64,000 nt of DNA from Oscillospiraceae bacterium. Its GTDB lineage: Bacteria > Bacillota > Clostridia > Oscillospirales > Oscillospiraceae. The notes below the pieces were generated by a model. It saw nothing but the letters and a program-made list of their open reading frames with translations. It did not search any database and was not told the DNA's origin. Positions 50,901-58,855 of this stretch are shown here, piece after piece; the stretch's first letter is position 1; each line of letters opens with the position of its first letter. The stretch is from the NCBI GenBank assembly GCA_017465745.1, contig JAFTVM010000083.1:1-64000 (forward strand). The letters are read 5' to 3'. The position numbers and the translations under genes were made by a program.

Positions 50901-51801
50901 CGAAGACGAAGTTGTCGCCCTCTGCGCCCCAGGAGTTGGTCCAGGTGCCGTCGGTGACCTTGAACTCGTGCTTACCTGCGGGAACACTCTTGAAGGTCTT
51001 CTTATAAATACCGTCGCCCCAGTGGACCATCTCATTGGCTTCAACTGCGGGAGTCCAGCCGGTGCCGCACAGGGCATCGGTACCTGCCACGGTATAGTAA
51101 TCACCGGCAGCGGTGGTCTTGACGGTGATTTCCTTGGTGGACTCGTTGAAGAGGATGATGACATTCAGAACTTCGGTGGTCTCGAGGACATAGTTGCCGC
51201 CCTCTGCGCCCCAGGAATTGTTCCAGGTGCCGTCAGTGACCTTGAACTCATGCTTACCTGCGGGAACGTCGGTATAAACCTTCTCATACAGGCCATCAGC
51301 GTTCAGAGTCATTCTGTTGTACACATCGCCGGGAGTCCAGCTGCTGCCGCACAGGCCATCGGTACCGGCGACGATGTAAGGCTCAGTGAAGACGGACTCT
51401 TCAGGCTCTTCGGGAACCTCGGGTTCCTCGGGTACGCCGGCCGCTTCGACCATCTCAACGCTAATTTCCTTGGTGGACTCGTTGAAGAGGATGGTAACGT
51501 CGCTGAGCTTCTCAACAGTCAGCTTGTAGTTATTTCCGGGCCAGCAGTTATCCCAGCTGCCGTCGGTGACCTTGAACTCATAGCTGCCAGCAGCAACGCC
51601 GGTATAAACCTTCTCATACAGGCCGTCAGCATTCAGAGTCATCTGATTGGCGGGGGCATTATTGGCCCAATCCTCGCCGCACAGTTCCGCGGAACCTGCC
51701 ACAAAGTAGCTGGCTTCACCGGAACCTTCGGCGAATACGCTCATGGGGATGCAGCAGACCAGCAGCGCAACCGCCATAAGCAGACAAAGTGTCTTCTTCA
51801 T
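47917..51801 (-). CDS. Secreted, wall-anchored type I pullulanase with three N-terminal starch-binding-like modules
   Basis: A 1294-residue enzyme. Signal peptide 1-24 (cut after SVFA). Three repeats of about 85 residues (about 31-117, 141-228, 235-322), each with VAGT/S..LCG..W, LNADGLYEKVY and HEFKVTDGTW, resemble X25-type modules of amylopullulanases. A CBM41-like domain (YDITVKVHYYRPDGDYSNWE) follows at about 340-425, a CBM48-like domain at 555-640, then the GH13 barrel: YNWGYDP (748), region I DVVYNH (795), nucleophile D866 in GFRWDLV, acid E895 in YGEGW and H994-D995. It debranches alpha-1,6 links in starch. The tail has a Thr/Glu/Pro linker, KPETGDN and a hydrophobic anchor, a sortase-type signal. 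GGAGG precedes the ATG at 51801. Confidence 0.93.
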   Translation of the reverse strand: MKKTLCLLMAVALLVCCIPMSVFAEGSGEASYFVAGSAELCGEDWANNAPANQMTLNADGLYEKVYTGVAAGSYEFKVTDGSWDNCWPGNNYKLTVEKLSDVTILFNESTKEISVEMVEAAGVPEEPEVPEEPEESVFTEPYIVAGTDGLCGSSWTPGDVYNRMTLNADGLYEKVYTDVPAGKHEFKVTDGTWNNSWGAEGGNYVLETTEVLNVIILFNESTKEITVKTTAAGDYYTVAGTDALCGTGWTPAVEANEMVHWGDGIYKKTFKSVPAGKHEFKVTDGTWTNSWGAEGDNFVFETEKVQNVTITFNADTKEITVTLSQATAPDPVPPTEPVEYDITVKVHYYRPDGDYSNWEVHMWNGVESLSSTRKFADELVEHDGKQWAVATYYADAHDTWVGFIVKTPDWTKDPDGDRHIDISKVMSGTVNVYAVSGSALEDFETDLTDCVLGAKITAAVWDSLTGILTVTTSMPVEDNLMEAFTLEGPNGEIEITNVTLKEGTESEYIVEYTPGAITKENKYTVYFNGASCDVTIPNTYSTEAFESEFTYEGDDLGATWSAESTTFRVWAPTASAVSVNLYKSGTAGTNDLINSVDMTADVNGTWIATVEGDLNGVYYTYSVTIMGETVEACDPYARTTGVNGNRAMVVDLDSTDPEGWENDDYVTQSSYTDAVIWELHVRDFSIDDNSGVSEANKGKFLAFTENGTVVPGTDISTGVDYMVDLGVNYVHLLPVYDINSVDETTGGYNWGYDPKNYNVPEGSYSTDPYNGAVRVKEFKQMVQSLHDNGIGVIMDVVYNHVADAGTFCFNQIVPGYFSRIHDDGSYQSNSGCGNDTASERSMVRKYIVDSVLYWCEEYHIDGFRWDLVGLIDYETINAVMAEVHAVNPDIIFYGEGWEMCDWTTKEGYVDKMTIQNNDKMVNTEAGTFAFFNDTIRNVIHGGVFTATDKGFVAGNMSEGTKQTVTDGYMGNSTWGSANETVDTPLQTINYASCHDNYTLFDNFTVDVVDMKGETLSPETAAAAAEQAAAYNNLAAAYYITAQGVPFIHAGEEMLRSKPSTDAENNFVFDHNSYSSGDGVNSFKWGELANDLNAASYEYYKGLIAFRKAHPALRMTTEAEIQGTMSELETGNNNVVAVLNKGGKGEDVQIISIFNADSAANTVTLPEGEWNVYVNKTTAGTEILATVSGTVEVEATSALILVKAQEEVEQPSTPEETTPEETQPEETEPEQTTPQETEPEEETAAPTEDETKAPSKPSKPETGDNTMMTMWIVLAAVCVLGAAALVAGRKNWMNI

Positions 51802-51868
51802 GAATTTTCCTCCAATTAATTTAGTTGGATCCGGACAGTTTCCGCACCTGTCCACAATCCGAATTCAT

Positions 51869-51898
51869 TATAATCTGGCACCCATCAGGATGTAAATG
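51869..51898 (-). promoter_or_regulatory. Promoter of the pullulanase gene
   Basis: Minus-strand TTTACA (51893-51898) and TATAAT (51869-51874), 18-base spacer. The leader holds a GGACAG-CTGTCC hairpin (about 51836-51856) before the binding site. No clear catabolite repression site was found. Confidence 0.6.
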
Positions 51899-52002
51899 TC
51901 ATTTTATTCCAACCGGAAAAGTTTGGAGGTTTCGGCAAGTTTCGGTCATGATTTTTGTACATGATGACGAAACATTTCGAAACGGTATCAGATTGCGGCA
52001 AA

Positions 52003-52032
52003 AAACCGGAAGGGTACCTACCCTTCCGGTTT
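52003..52032 (-). terminator. Terminator of cysK
   Basis: AAACCGGAAGGG and CCCTTCCGGTTT, 12-base perfect stem, six-base loop, then six T residues on the minus strand. Confidence 0.9.
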
Positions 52033-52040
52033 CAGAATGT

Positions 52041-52970
52041 TTATTCATCGAACAGCGGCGTGGAGAAATAACGCTCCGCGGTGTCCGGCAGGATGGTGAC
52101 CACAGTCTTCCCTGCCCCCAGCTTCTTTGCCAGAGCGATGGCAGCGGCCACATTGGTGCCGGAGGAGATGCCGCACATCAGGCCCTCCTTCCGGGCCAGA
52201 TCCCGGGCGGTCTGGATGGCTTCCTCGTCGGTGACGATGTAGATATCCTCATAGATCTTCTGGTTCAGAATCTCGGGGATCACACCATCGCCGATGCCCA
52301 TCTGCAAATGGCTGCCGATGGTGCCGCCGGCCAGGATGGCAGCGTTCTCAGGCTCCACGGCCCAGATGGTCATGTGGGGATTCAGGGCCTTCAAGGTCTC
52401 ACCGATGCCAGTGATGGTACCGCCGGTGCCAATGCCGGAGCAGAATCCGTCGATGGGGCCGCCCACCTGCTCCAGGATCTCCAGGCCGGTCTGATGCCGG
52501 TGGATCATGGGATTGGCGGGGTTCGTGAACTGCTGGGGAACGAAAACATTGGGTTCCTCCCGCTCCATCCGCAGGGCCGTCTGCAGACACTCCTCGATGG
52601 CGTCGCCGATATTGCCCTTGTCGTGGACCAGCACCACCTCTGCGCCGTAGTGGCGCATCAGCTTCTGGCGCTCCACACTGACGGAGTCGGGCATGATGAT
52701 ACGGACCTTGTAGCCCAGGACGGCACCGATCAGGGACAGGCCGATGCCCTGGTTGCCGGAGGTGGGTTCAACGATGGTGGTGTCCTTATTGATCTTCCCC
52801 TGACGGATGGCTTCCATGATCATATTGTAGGCCACGCGGGTCTTGATGGAGCCGCCCACGTTCAGGCCCTCGTATTTGACCAGGATCCGCGCGGCGCCCT
52901 CAGGGACCATGTGGTTGAGCTGCACCATGGGCGTGTGACCCATGGCGTCCAGAATATTCTGATAAATCAT
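52041..52970 (-). CDS. cysK: Cysteine synthase (O-acetylserine sulfhydrylase)
   Basis: A 309-residue fold-type II PLP enzyme with the lysine motif NVGGSIKTRVAYNM, substrate loop EPTSGNQGIGLSLIG and the PLP phosphate loop GIGTGGTITGIGE. It makes cysteine from O-acetylserine and sulfide. ATG 52970 is preferred over 52979, since AGGAG is only two bases from the latter. Confidence 0.92.
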   Translation of the reverse strand: MIYQNILDAMGHTPMVQLNHMVPEGAARILVKYEGLNVGGSIKTRVAYNMIMEAIRQGKINKDTTIVEPTSGNQGIGLSLIGAVLGYKVRIIMPDSVSVERQKLMRHYGAEVVLVHDKGNIGDAIEECLQTALRMEREEPNVFVPQQFTNPANPMIHRHQTGLEILEQVGGPIDGFCSGIGTGGTITGIGETLKALNPHMTIWAVEPENAAILAGGTIGSHLQMGIGDGVIPEILNQKIYEDIYIVTDEEAIQTARDLARKEGLMCGISSGTNVAAAIALAKKLGAGKTVVTILPDTAERYFSTPLFDE

Positions 52971-53049
52971 ATCTCTCATTTCTCCTAGAATGGAATTCTA
53001 TTGGCTATTGTACCGCAGAATGCCTTTTCCCGCAAGACCCAATTGAAAA

Positions 53050-53089
53050 AGAAAATCGGCAAGTCCCATGGAGAGCTTGCCGATTTTCT
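53050..53089 (-). terminator. Terminator of the PHP phosphoesterase operon
   Basis: AGAAAATCGGCAAG pairs with CTTGCCGATTTTCT (14 bases) around a 12-base loop; CTTTTTC follows on the minus strand. Confidence 0.82.
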
Positions 53090-53122
53090 GTGCGATGAAT
53101 GCATTCAGTTGCTGACTGTTTG

Positions 53123-53749
53123 TCAGAAGAAATCAACCACATCATACCCGCTTCCGTTCCAGATGGCGGGACGGGTATGGCAGGCGTGGAGCTGGTCGAC
53201 AAAGTCCGGGAGGGTGGTCACCTTTTCCGGCAGCCAGGTCACGTATTTGCCGACCTGGCCGGTGGTATGGGCGTCACTGGCGCCAATGGCTTTCATTCCC
53301 AGTTCCCGGCAGTAACGCAGGGCGGTGCGGTTGGCCTCCATGTCGGCACTGCCGTTGAGAACCTCCACACCGTGAAGCCCCTTTACCCGCCGCAGATTGT
53401 CCTCCAGGCCCCGCTTATTGTTCCGGAAGGGATGGCAGGAAACGCAGAAGCCCCCTGCCCGGTTTACCTGGTCGATGAAGTCCTGGGCGTCGATGCGTGC
53501 ATCCGGGAAAGAATCGATGCCCCAGGCGGTGATATCGCCCTGGAGAGAAAAATACTCCACACCCACGAAGATGGGAAAATTCACCTTCTTCGAATATGCC
53601 GCCGCGAAATCCCGAAGCTCCATGGAATCGTGGTCGGTGATGCACACCGCATCCAGACCTTTCCCCTTCGCGATTTCCACGATCTCCTCCAGGCTGATGA
53701 AGCTGTCGGTGGAGAAGCGTTTTTCATGTAAGTGCATATCGACCAGCAT
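53123..53749 (-). CDS. PHP-domain metal-dependent phosphoesterase
   Basis: A 208-residue PHP protein: MLVDMHLHEKRFSTDS (HxH), VCITDHDSMELRDF, GFCVSCHPFRNNKRG and IGASDAHTTGQVG give the metal-binding residues. PHP enzymes hydrolyse phosphate esters such as nucleotides or sugar phosphates. It is 12 bases downstream of the ABC transporter ATPase gene and shares its transcript, so it may act on the imported compound. Confidence 0.87.
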   Translation of the reverse strand: MLVDMHLHEKRFSTDSFISLEEIVEIAKGKGLDAVCITDHDSMELRDFAAAYSKKVNFPIFVGVEYFSLQGDITAWGIDSFPDARIDAQDFIDQVNRAGGFCVSCHPFRNNKRGLEDNLRRVKGLHGVEVLNGSADMEANRTALRYCRELGMKAIGASDAHTTGQVGKYVTWLPEKVTTLPDFVDQLHACHTRPAIWNGSGYDVVDFF

Positions 53750-53761
53750 GGTTTATCCTCC

Positions 53762-54523
53762 TTAAGGCTCTTTAATGACTTTCAGCAGGGTGCCGTCCTC
53801 CTCCCAGCGCAGGCTGGACAGGCTCAGGAAGCTGGAAACGAATTCGTTGGCGGGATTGCGGAAGATCTCCTCGGGAGAGCCCATCTGGATGAGCCGCCCC
53901 TGATCCATAATGGCCATCTGGTCGGACAGCAGCATGGCCTCCTCCTGGTCATGGGTGACGAAGACCATGGTGATGCCCAGCTCCCGCTGGAGCGCTTTCA
54001 GCTCCTTGCGCATCTTCACGCGAAGGGCCGCGTCCAGATTGGAGAACGGCTCGTCCAGCAGGCACAGCTTCGGCTCCACGATCAGGGCTCTTGCCAGGGC
54101 AGTGCGCTGCTGCTGGCCGCCGCTGATCTCATGGATGGCAGAATTGGCGTAGTCCTGCAGGCCCACCATTTCCAGATACCGCATGCCCTTTTCCCTGGCC
54201 TGGCGCTTCTTGTAGCCCCGGAATTTCAGGCCGTAGATCACATTCTCCAGCACCGTCATGTGGGGAAACAGGCCATAGGACTGGAACACCGTGGACACAG
54301 GGCGCTTCTCCGGCGGGATGGTGGTGATATCTGCACCGTCCAGAAAAATTGTACCGGTGTCCGGCGTCAGGAAACCGCCGATCATATTCAGCGTGGTGGT
54401 CTTGCCGCAGCCGGAGGAGCCCAGAATGCAAAGCAGCTGCCCCTTTTCCAGGGTCAGATCCAGATTTTCCACCACCTTCTGGCCATCAAAGCTTTTGTGG
54501 ATGGATTTGAGTTCAAGAAACAC
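53762..54523 (-). CDS. ABC importer ATPase, Fe3+/organophosphate (FbpC/PotA) type
   Basis: About 253 residues: Walker A CILGSSGCGKTTTLN, Q-loop STVFQSYGLFPHMTV, signature EISGGQQQRTALARAL, Walker B LCLLDEPFSNLD and the His loop VFVTHDQEEAMLLSDQ. It lacks the long C-terminal regulatory domain of PotA/FbpC, ending soon after the fold. GTG 54523 is the start (GGAG 10 bases upstream, domain begins right away); the frame back to 54643 lies inside the permease gene. Confidence 0.9.
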   Translation of the reverse strand: MFLELKSIHKSFDGQKVVENLDLTLEKGQLLCILGSSGCGKTTTLNMIGGFLTPDTGTIFLDGADITTIPPEKRPVSTVFQSYGLFPHMTVLENVIYGLKFRGYKKRQAREKGMRYLEMVGLQDYANSAIHEISGGQQQRTALARALIVEPKLCLLDEPFSNLDAALRVKMRKELKALQRELGITMVFVTHDQEEAMLLSDQMAIMDQGRLIQMGSPEEIFRNPANEFVSSFLSLSSLRWEEDGTLLKVIKEP

Positions 54524-56195
54524 GGCGCTTTCGCTCCTTTCCGGTGATGAGATACATGCCGCCTTCGGTAATGACCACCATAACGATGATGATGGATGCA
54601 ATGAGGGATGCGGTGGCGTATTCGCCGCTGTACACCGCGTCAAACAACTGGAACACCGCCAGCTTCCGGCTGGGATCGATGAGGAAGATAATGGCGCCGG
54701 CGGAGGTCATGGAACTGGAGAAATGATAGGTAAAGCAGCTGAAGAAGGCCTGCTTCATGTTGGGCAGGATCACGTCCCGGATCACAGCCCCCTGTCCGCC
54801 GCCCATATCCCGGGCCGCCCGTTCCAGAGAAGGGTGGATCTGGGTCAGGGCCGCGGAACAGATCTTGGTGGTGGTGGGCAGCTGCTTGAACATCATGTTC
54901 ACCAGCACGATGATGGCGGTTCCCGTCAGCCGCAGTGGCTCAGAATTGAAAGCCAGAATGTAGCCGATGCCCCAGCAGGTACCGGGGATCAGGTACGGGA
55001 AAGAAGCCAGGGAATCAAAGAAGTGATGCCCCCGGACCTTCTTTCGGTCCATGTAGTAGGCAAAGAGCATGGCGAAAAGGGTGCCCGCAAAGGCCACGAT
55101 CAGTGCGTACACAATGCTGCGAATGAACATCTGGCCGTTGAGCCGCATGAGGTTTTCCAGATTTTTCGTCGTCAGGGCATAGCTGCCGCCGGAGCGGGTC
55201 AGAAAACCCGTGATGAAGATCACAATATACTGCAGCGACATCATCACGAAGAACAACGCGCCGGACAGGATCACCATCCAGCCCAGCACACCGCTTCTGC
55301 GCAGCCGCAGCGCCGGATAATTCTGAGCGCCCCGGGCACTGCCGCCCTGGTTGGCTCTCGCCATCTGGCGGCGGTAATAGAAGAAGGCGATCATGGCCGG
55401 AAGCAGCAGGAAGATATTCATAGCCGATGCCTTCTCCAGGTTGGAGTAGCCCGTCAATTGCAGATAAATGTCGGAGGCCAGGGTATTGAACCGGCCGCCG
55501 ATGATGATGGGGGTGCCGAAATCCGCCAGGGAGCGGATGAAGCTCAGCAGCAGTGACACGCAGATGCCGGGCCACAGCAGCGGGATCACGATATCCCGGA
55601 GGATATGACCGGGCCTTGCCCCCAGATCCCGGGCGGTGCGGATGCTGTCGGCGTCCAGCTTCGCCAGCATGCCCAGCAGGAACAAAGCGTTGGTGGGCAC
55701 GAAGGAGATGGACTGCATGATGATGACGCCCCAGCAGTTATAGGGATCCAGCCGCAGTCCCAGCAGCCGGAAGGTGATCCAGCCCCGGCGTCCGTAAAGC
55801 TGAATATAGGCCAGGCTGGAAACGAAGGGAGGCGATACCATGGCCAGCAGCAGAATACCCATCAGCAGATTCCGCCGCCATCCCTTTACAGAGGCCAGGC
55901 ACAGGGCAGCGGCCACGGAAAAGAGCGTGCACAGCACCGCACTGACGACACCCACCCAGATGCTGTTCCAGAGACTTTCCCGGTACTGGTTCCACACAGT
56001 CAGATAGTGCTCCAGCGTCAGTCCTGCATCTGTCTGGAGAGAGCGCAGCAGGATGCAGGCGATGGGATACAGGACGAACAGTCCCAGTCCGCCCAGCAGG
56101 ATCGTCAGCGCGGCATAATCAACGGGATTTCCCCGCAGACAAAAAGGGGCATCCGAAGATGCCCCTCTCTGCGATAATTTGAATGGCTTGTCCAT
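54513..56195 (-). CDS. ABC importer permease with two fused transmembrane domains (FbpB type)
   Basis: A 560-residue permease made of two six-helix halves. Each half has an EAA loop: ARDLGARPGHILRDIVIPLL and ARDMGGGQGAVIRDVILP. This layout is typical of FbpB/AfuB and PhnV-like importers of ferric iron, sugar phosphates or phosphonates. The ATG overlaps the stop of the binding-protein gene (TAATG). Confidence 0.92.
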   Translation of the reverse strand: MDKPFKLSQRGASSDAPFCLRGNPVDYAALTILLGGLGLFVLYPIACILLRSLQTDAGLTLEHYLTVWNQYRESLWNSIWVGVVSAVLCTLFSVAAALCLASVKGWRRNLLMGILLLAMVSPPFVSSLAYIQLYGRRGWITFRLLGLRLDPYNCWGVIIMQSISFVPTNALFLLGMLAKLDADSIRTARDLGARPGHILRDIVIPLLWPGICVSLLLSFIRSLADFGTPIIIGGRFNTLASDIYLQLTGYSNLEKASAMNIFLLLPAMIAFFYYRRQMARANQGGSARGAQNYPALRLRRSGVLGWMVILSGALFFVMMSLQYIVIFITGFLTRSGGSYALTTKNLENLMRLNGQMFIRSIVYALIVAFAGTLFAMLFAYYMDRKKVRGHHFFDSLASFPYLIPGTCWGIGYILAFNSEPLRLTGTAIIVLVNMMFKQLPTTTKICSAALTQIHPSLERAARDMGGGQGAVIRDVILPNMKQAFFSCFTYHFSSSMTSAGAIIFLIDPSRKLAVFQLFDAVYSGEYATASLIASIIIVMVVITEGGMYLITGKERKRRVS

Positions 56196-57286
56196 TATTC
56201 CTCGACAGCCTTGTCGCCCATCAGGGGCTCGAACTTAGCCAGGATGTCCTCACGCTGGGAGCCGAACAGGGACAGATCCAGCTCCATCAGGATGGAGGTG
56301 TCGAATGCCACTTCCAGACCCTCCAGGGTGGGGTTGATCAGGGCAATGCCGTCCTTCTGATCGATCTCAGCCAGCAGCAGCTGGTTCTCATCGCTGCTGA
56401 ACAGCCACTCGACGAAGTAAGCGGCGGCGTCGACATTCTCAGCATTCTTGAAGACAGCAACACCCTCGGGAACCCAGGGCATACCGTCGGTGGGGTACAC
56501 GATGGACAGGGGGTAATCAGCCAGCAGCGCTTCGATGGTACGGTCGATGTAGGAGATGCCGATGGCGAACTCATCGGAGGAGACCTTGTTCTTGGGGTCA
56601 GAGCCGCGGCGGCCGTAGTAAGCGATGTTCTCGTTCAGCTCTTCGAAGTACTTCCAGCCTTCTTCCTCACCCATGGTCTGCAGCAGCGCGTTGACCACGG
56701 AATAGTTGGTGCCGGAGACGGCAGGGTTGGACATGATGATCTCGCCGGCATACTCTTCCTTCAGCAGGTCAGCCCAGCTGGTGGGAGCGGTCAGCTGCAG
56801 ATCCTCCAGCAGCACATCGTTGACCAGGAAGCCCACGATGGTGATACCCTTGGAGTACCAGTAGCCTTCGGAATCCTTGAATTCGTCAGCCAGGTTCTCG
56901 GCAGCGTCGAAGGTGACCTGCTCCAGCAGACCGTCTTCCTTGGCGCTCATGAAAGCATCAATGCCGCCGCCGAACCACAGGTCAGCGGAGGGAGTGCCGC
57001 CCTCAGCGCGGAGCTTGGACAGAACTTCGCCGGAGGACATGCTCAGCAGCTCGACCTTGACACCGGTCTCCTGGGTGAACTTGTCGAACAGGGTCACATA
57101 GGCGTCACTGGTAGCGACGACCTTCATGGTTCCGGACAGGACGGGGCTGTCTTCAGTCTGCGCCTGAGTCTGACCTTCGGTCTGACCCTCGGTCTGGTCC
57201 TGCGTCTCAACGGGATCAGTGGTACCGCAGGCCACCATGCCGAGCAGCATCAGCATGACCAGCAGCAGAGAAATAATCTTCTTCAT
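56195..57286 (-). CDS. ABC importer substrate-binding lipoprotein (FbpA/AfuA-like)
   Basis: About 363 residues. Signal peptide with a lipobox-like LGMVACG, then a Thr/Glu/Gln spacer with TEGQ repeats, then a type II binding-protein fold: MKVVATSDAYVTLFDKF, ADLWFGGGIDAF, IIMSNPAVSGTNYSVVNAL and GISYIDRTIEAL. The ligand could be ferric iron, a hexose phosphate or a phosphonate; Tyr pairs used for iron are not obvious. ATG 57286 with AAAGGAAA upstream is used. Confidence 0.88.
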   Translation of the reverse strand: MKKIISLLLVMLMLLGMVACGTTDPVETQDQTEGQTEGQTQAQTEDSPVLSGTMKVVATSDAYVTLFDKFTQETGVKVELLSMSSGEVLSKLRAEGGTPSADLWFGGGIDAFMSAKEDGLLEQVTFDAAENLADEFKDSEGYWYSKGITIVGFLVNDVLLEDLQLTAPTSWADLLKEEYAGEIIMSNPAVSGTNYSVVNALLQTMGEEEGWKYFEELNENIAYYGRRGSDPKNKVSSDEFAIGISYIDRTIEALLADYPLSIVYPTDGMPWVPEGVAVFKNAENVDAAAYFVEWLFSSDENQLLLAEIDQKDGIALINPTLEGLEVAFDTSILMELDLSLFGSQREDILAKFEPLMGDKAVEE

Positions 57287-57347
57287 TTCAGTATTTCCTT
57301 TCAGAATTAATACGAATACCCACAGAAGTACTGCGGGCATCAGGGGT

Positions 57348-57376
57348 ATTATATCTGATTTTCAGTCATTTTTCAA
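57348..57376 (-). promoter_or_regulatory. Promoter of the importer operon
   Basis: Minus-strand TTGAAA (57371-57376) and TATAAT (57348-57353), 17-base spacer, about 60 bases before the lipoprotein gene. Confidence 0.72.
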
Positions 57377-57587
57377 CAGGGTTTCATATTAAATATTTTG
57401 ATAGTTTTGCGTATTTATTACGATTCCCTATAACTCCCGTTTGGCACCCCTCCAAATGTCAGTATCCAGAATGAGCGGACAATCAAGGCAGCCTCCTGTA
57501 CGCCGCCGCATCGTGATATTAAGAAACAAGGAGCAAGGCTTTTTTACCTTGCTCCTATGGGAGAATATTGCTTTTGAATGAGATTGG
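57377..57587. other. Intergenic part of a 301-base gene-free stretch
   Basis: Together with the promoter region at 57287-57376 this makes 301 bases without a gene. 57377-57520 shows no gene, repeat or operator I can support; 57529-57556 is the terminator of the gene to the right. Confidence 0.5.
57529..57556 (-). terminator. Terminator of the exporter operon
   Basis: AGGAGCAAGG and CCTTGCTCCT, 10-base perfect stem with an 8-base loop, followed by TGTTTCTT on the minus strand. Confidence 0.75.
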
Positions 57588-58853
57588 TTATAATCGTTCT
57601 TCTTCCAGCCTATGCACCTTTGCCGTAAGCATTATTCCCTGGATTACCAGCCCGGCGGCAAGGAGCACACACAGAACAATCAGAACAATGGTTCCGGGAC
57701 TCATCTTTTCCGTTTCCGGCTCCATGGACGGTTCTGCCTCCGGGAGTGGCTCGTCAACGGTCAATGTGACATCCAGAGTCCGAGAATCCTGGTTTCCGTA
57801 AGCATCCTCACAGGTGATGCTCACCGTGCCCGGATGGGTGCCCGCGGAATCCGGCTTCGGGGTGAAGGTCAGCTTGGCCTGCTTGGTCTCACCTGCGGCC
57901 ATGGTACCAACCAGTACGCTCTGAGCATCCAGGACACCATCCATTTCAAGCTTTACCAGAACGTTCTGCAGCTCTCCCTTGCCCATGTTCATCAGGGGCA
58001 GAGTCATGTCAGACAGCTCGCCTGCGATGGCCGTGGGCATCTGAACACCGCCCTGTTCCAGCCGGATCGCCTGGGTAACAGGAACCGTAAAGCTTTCGTT
58101 CCATTCCGCGTCCGTACCCAAAACCTTGTAACTGAATTTTACTTCGAGCGTATGCTGGGTGATGGAAGCATTACCCTTTACTGTCATGGGTATTATCACG
58201 GTTTCACTCTTACCAGGCAGGATCTCAGAAACCTTCACACGGCTGGAGCCGGACATGAGGATCTCTCCGCTTGCATCCGTCACGGTCATTTCACCATCCA
58301 TGATGGACTGGGTGGTGGTAGGATTGGTGATGGTCAGTCGCAGGCTGCCATCACTGCCCACATTCAGATCGGGCGCCAAGTCAGAGATTACCGGCTCCAT
58401 GGTTTCGTGATTTCCGTAACCATCCCGGATCCGGATGACATAGGGAATATTCTCCACGATCTCCTTCCCTGCCCCGTCCGTGCCTTTGATGGTAATGATT
58501 GCCGGATAGTCGCCGTTGCGGCGGTAACGCTCCAGAGCCAGGGACAGCTTCACAGGATAGATCCCATCTTTTGGGGATACGGTTACTGCCTTGGATTCGC
58601 GGGTGAGTAAGAATACATTGGGGTCATCCAGCGCAATGGATGCTGTGATATCTCCGGTATAGCTCTCTGCCCGGATCGGTAAGCAAAGAGTCATCGTATG
58701 ATAGCTGATGGTAGGTTCGTAACCTTGGTACCAGCTTCGGCTCATGCCGTTCATGGTGGTGTGCTGATCGATTTCAAATTCTGCTGCAAAGGCCGTCACA
58801 CTCATAGACAGCACCAGCAGCATGGTCAGAAAAAAGTAAATCAATCTTTTCAT
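57588..58853 (-). CDS. Secreted membrane-anchored protein with repeated beta domains
   Basis: A 421-residue protein with signal peptide (YFFLTMLLVLSMSVTAFA), three or so Ig/CARDB-like beta domains (NPTTTQSIMDGEMTVTD, LPLMNMGKGELQNVLVKLE) and a C-terminal membrane segment (TIVLIVLCVLLAAGLVIQGIM) with a short cytoplasmic tail. It is 2 bases downstream of the large FtsX-type permease, so it is probably an accessory subunit of that exporter, reaching out of the membrane. No enzymatic motif. Confidence 0.72.
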   Translation of the reverse strand: MKRLIYFFLTMLLVLSMSVTAFAAEFEIDQHTTMNGMSRSWYQGYEPTISYHTMTLCLPIRAESYTGDITASIALDDPNVFLLTRESKAVTVSPKDGIYPVKLSLALERYRRNGDYPAIITIKGTDGAGKEIVENIPYVIRIRDGYGNHETMEPVISDLAPDLNVGSDGSLRLTITNPTTTQSIMDGEMTVTDASGEILMSGSSRVKVSEILPGKSETVIIPMTVKGNASITQHTLEVKFSYKVLGTDAEWNESFTVPVTQAIRLEQGGVQMPTAIAGELSDMTLPLMNMGKGELQNVLVKLEMDGVLDAQSVLVGTMAAGETKQAKLTFTPKPDSAGTHPGTVSITCEDAYGNQDSRTLDVTLTVDEPLPEAEPSMEPETEKMSPGTIVLIVLCVLLAAGLVIQGIMLTAKVHRLEEERL

Positions 58854-58855
58854 CG

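Noticed and set aside
47764-51819. 1351-codon plus-strand frame opposite the pullulanase
   Set aside because: Repetitive Val/Gly/Asp-rich antisense of a codon-biased gene; the minus strand has all GH13 motifs.
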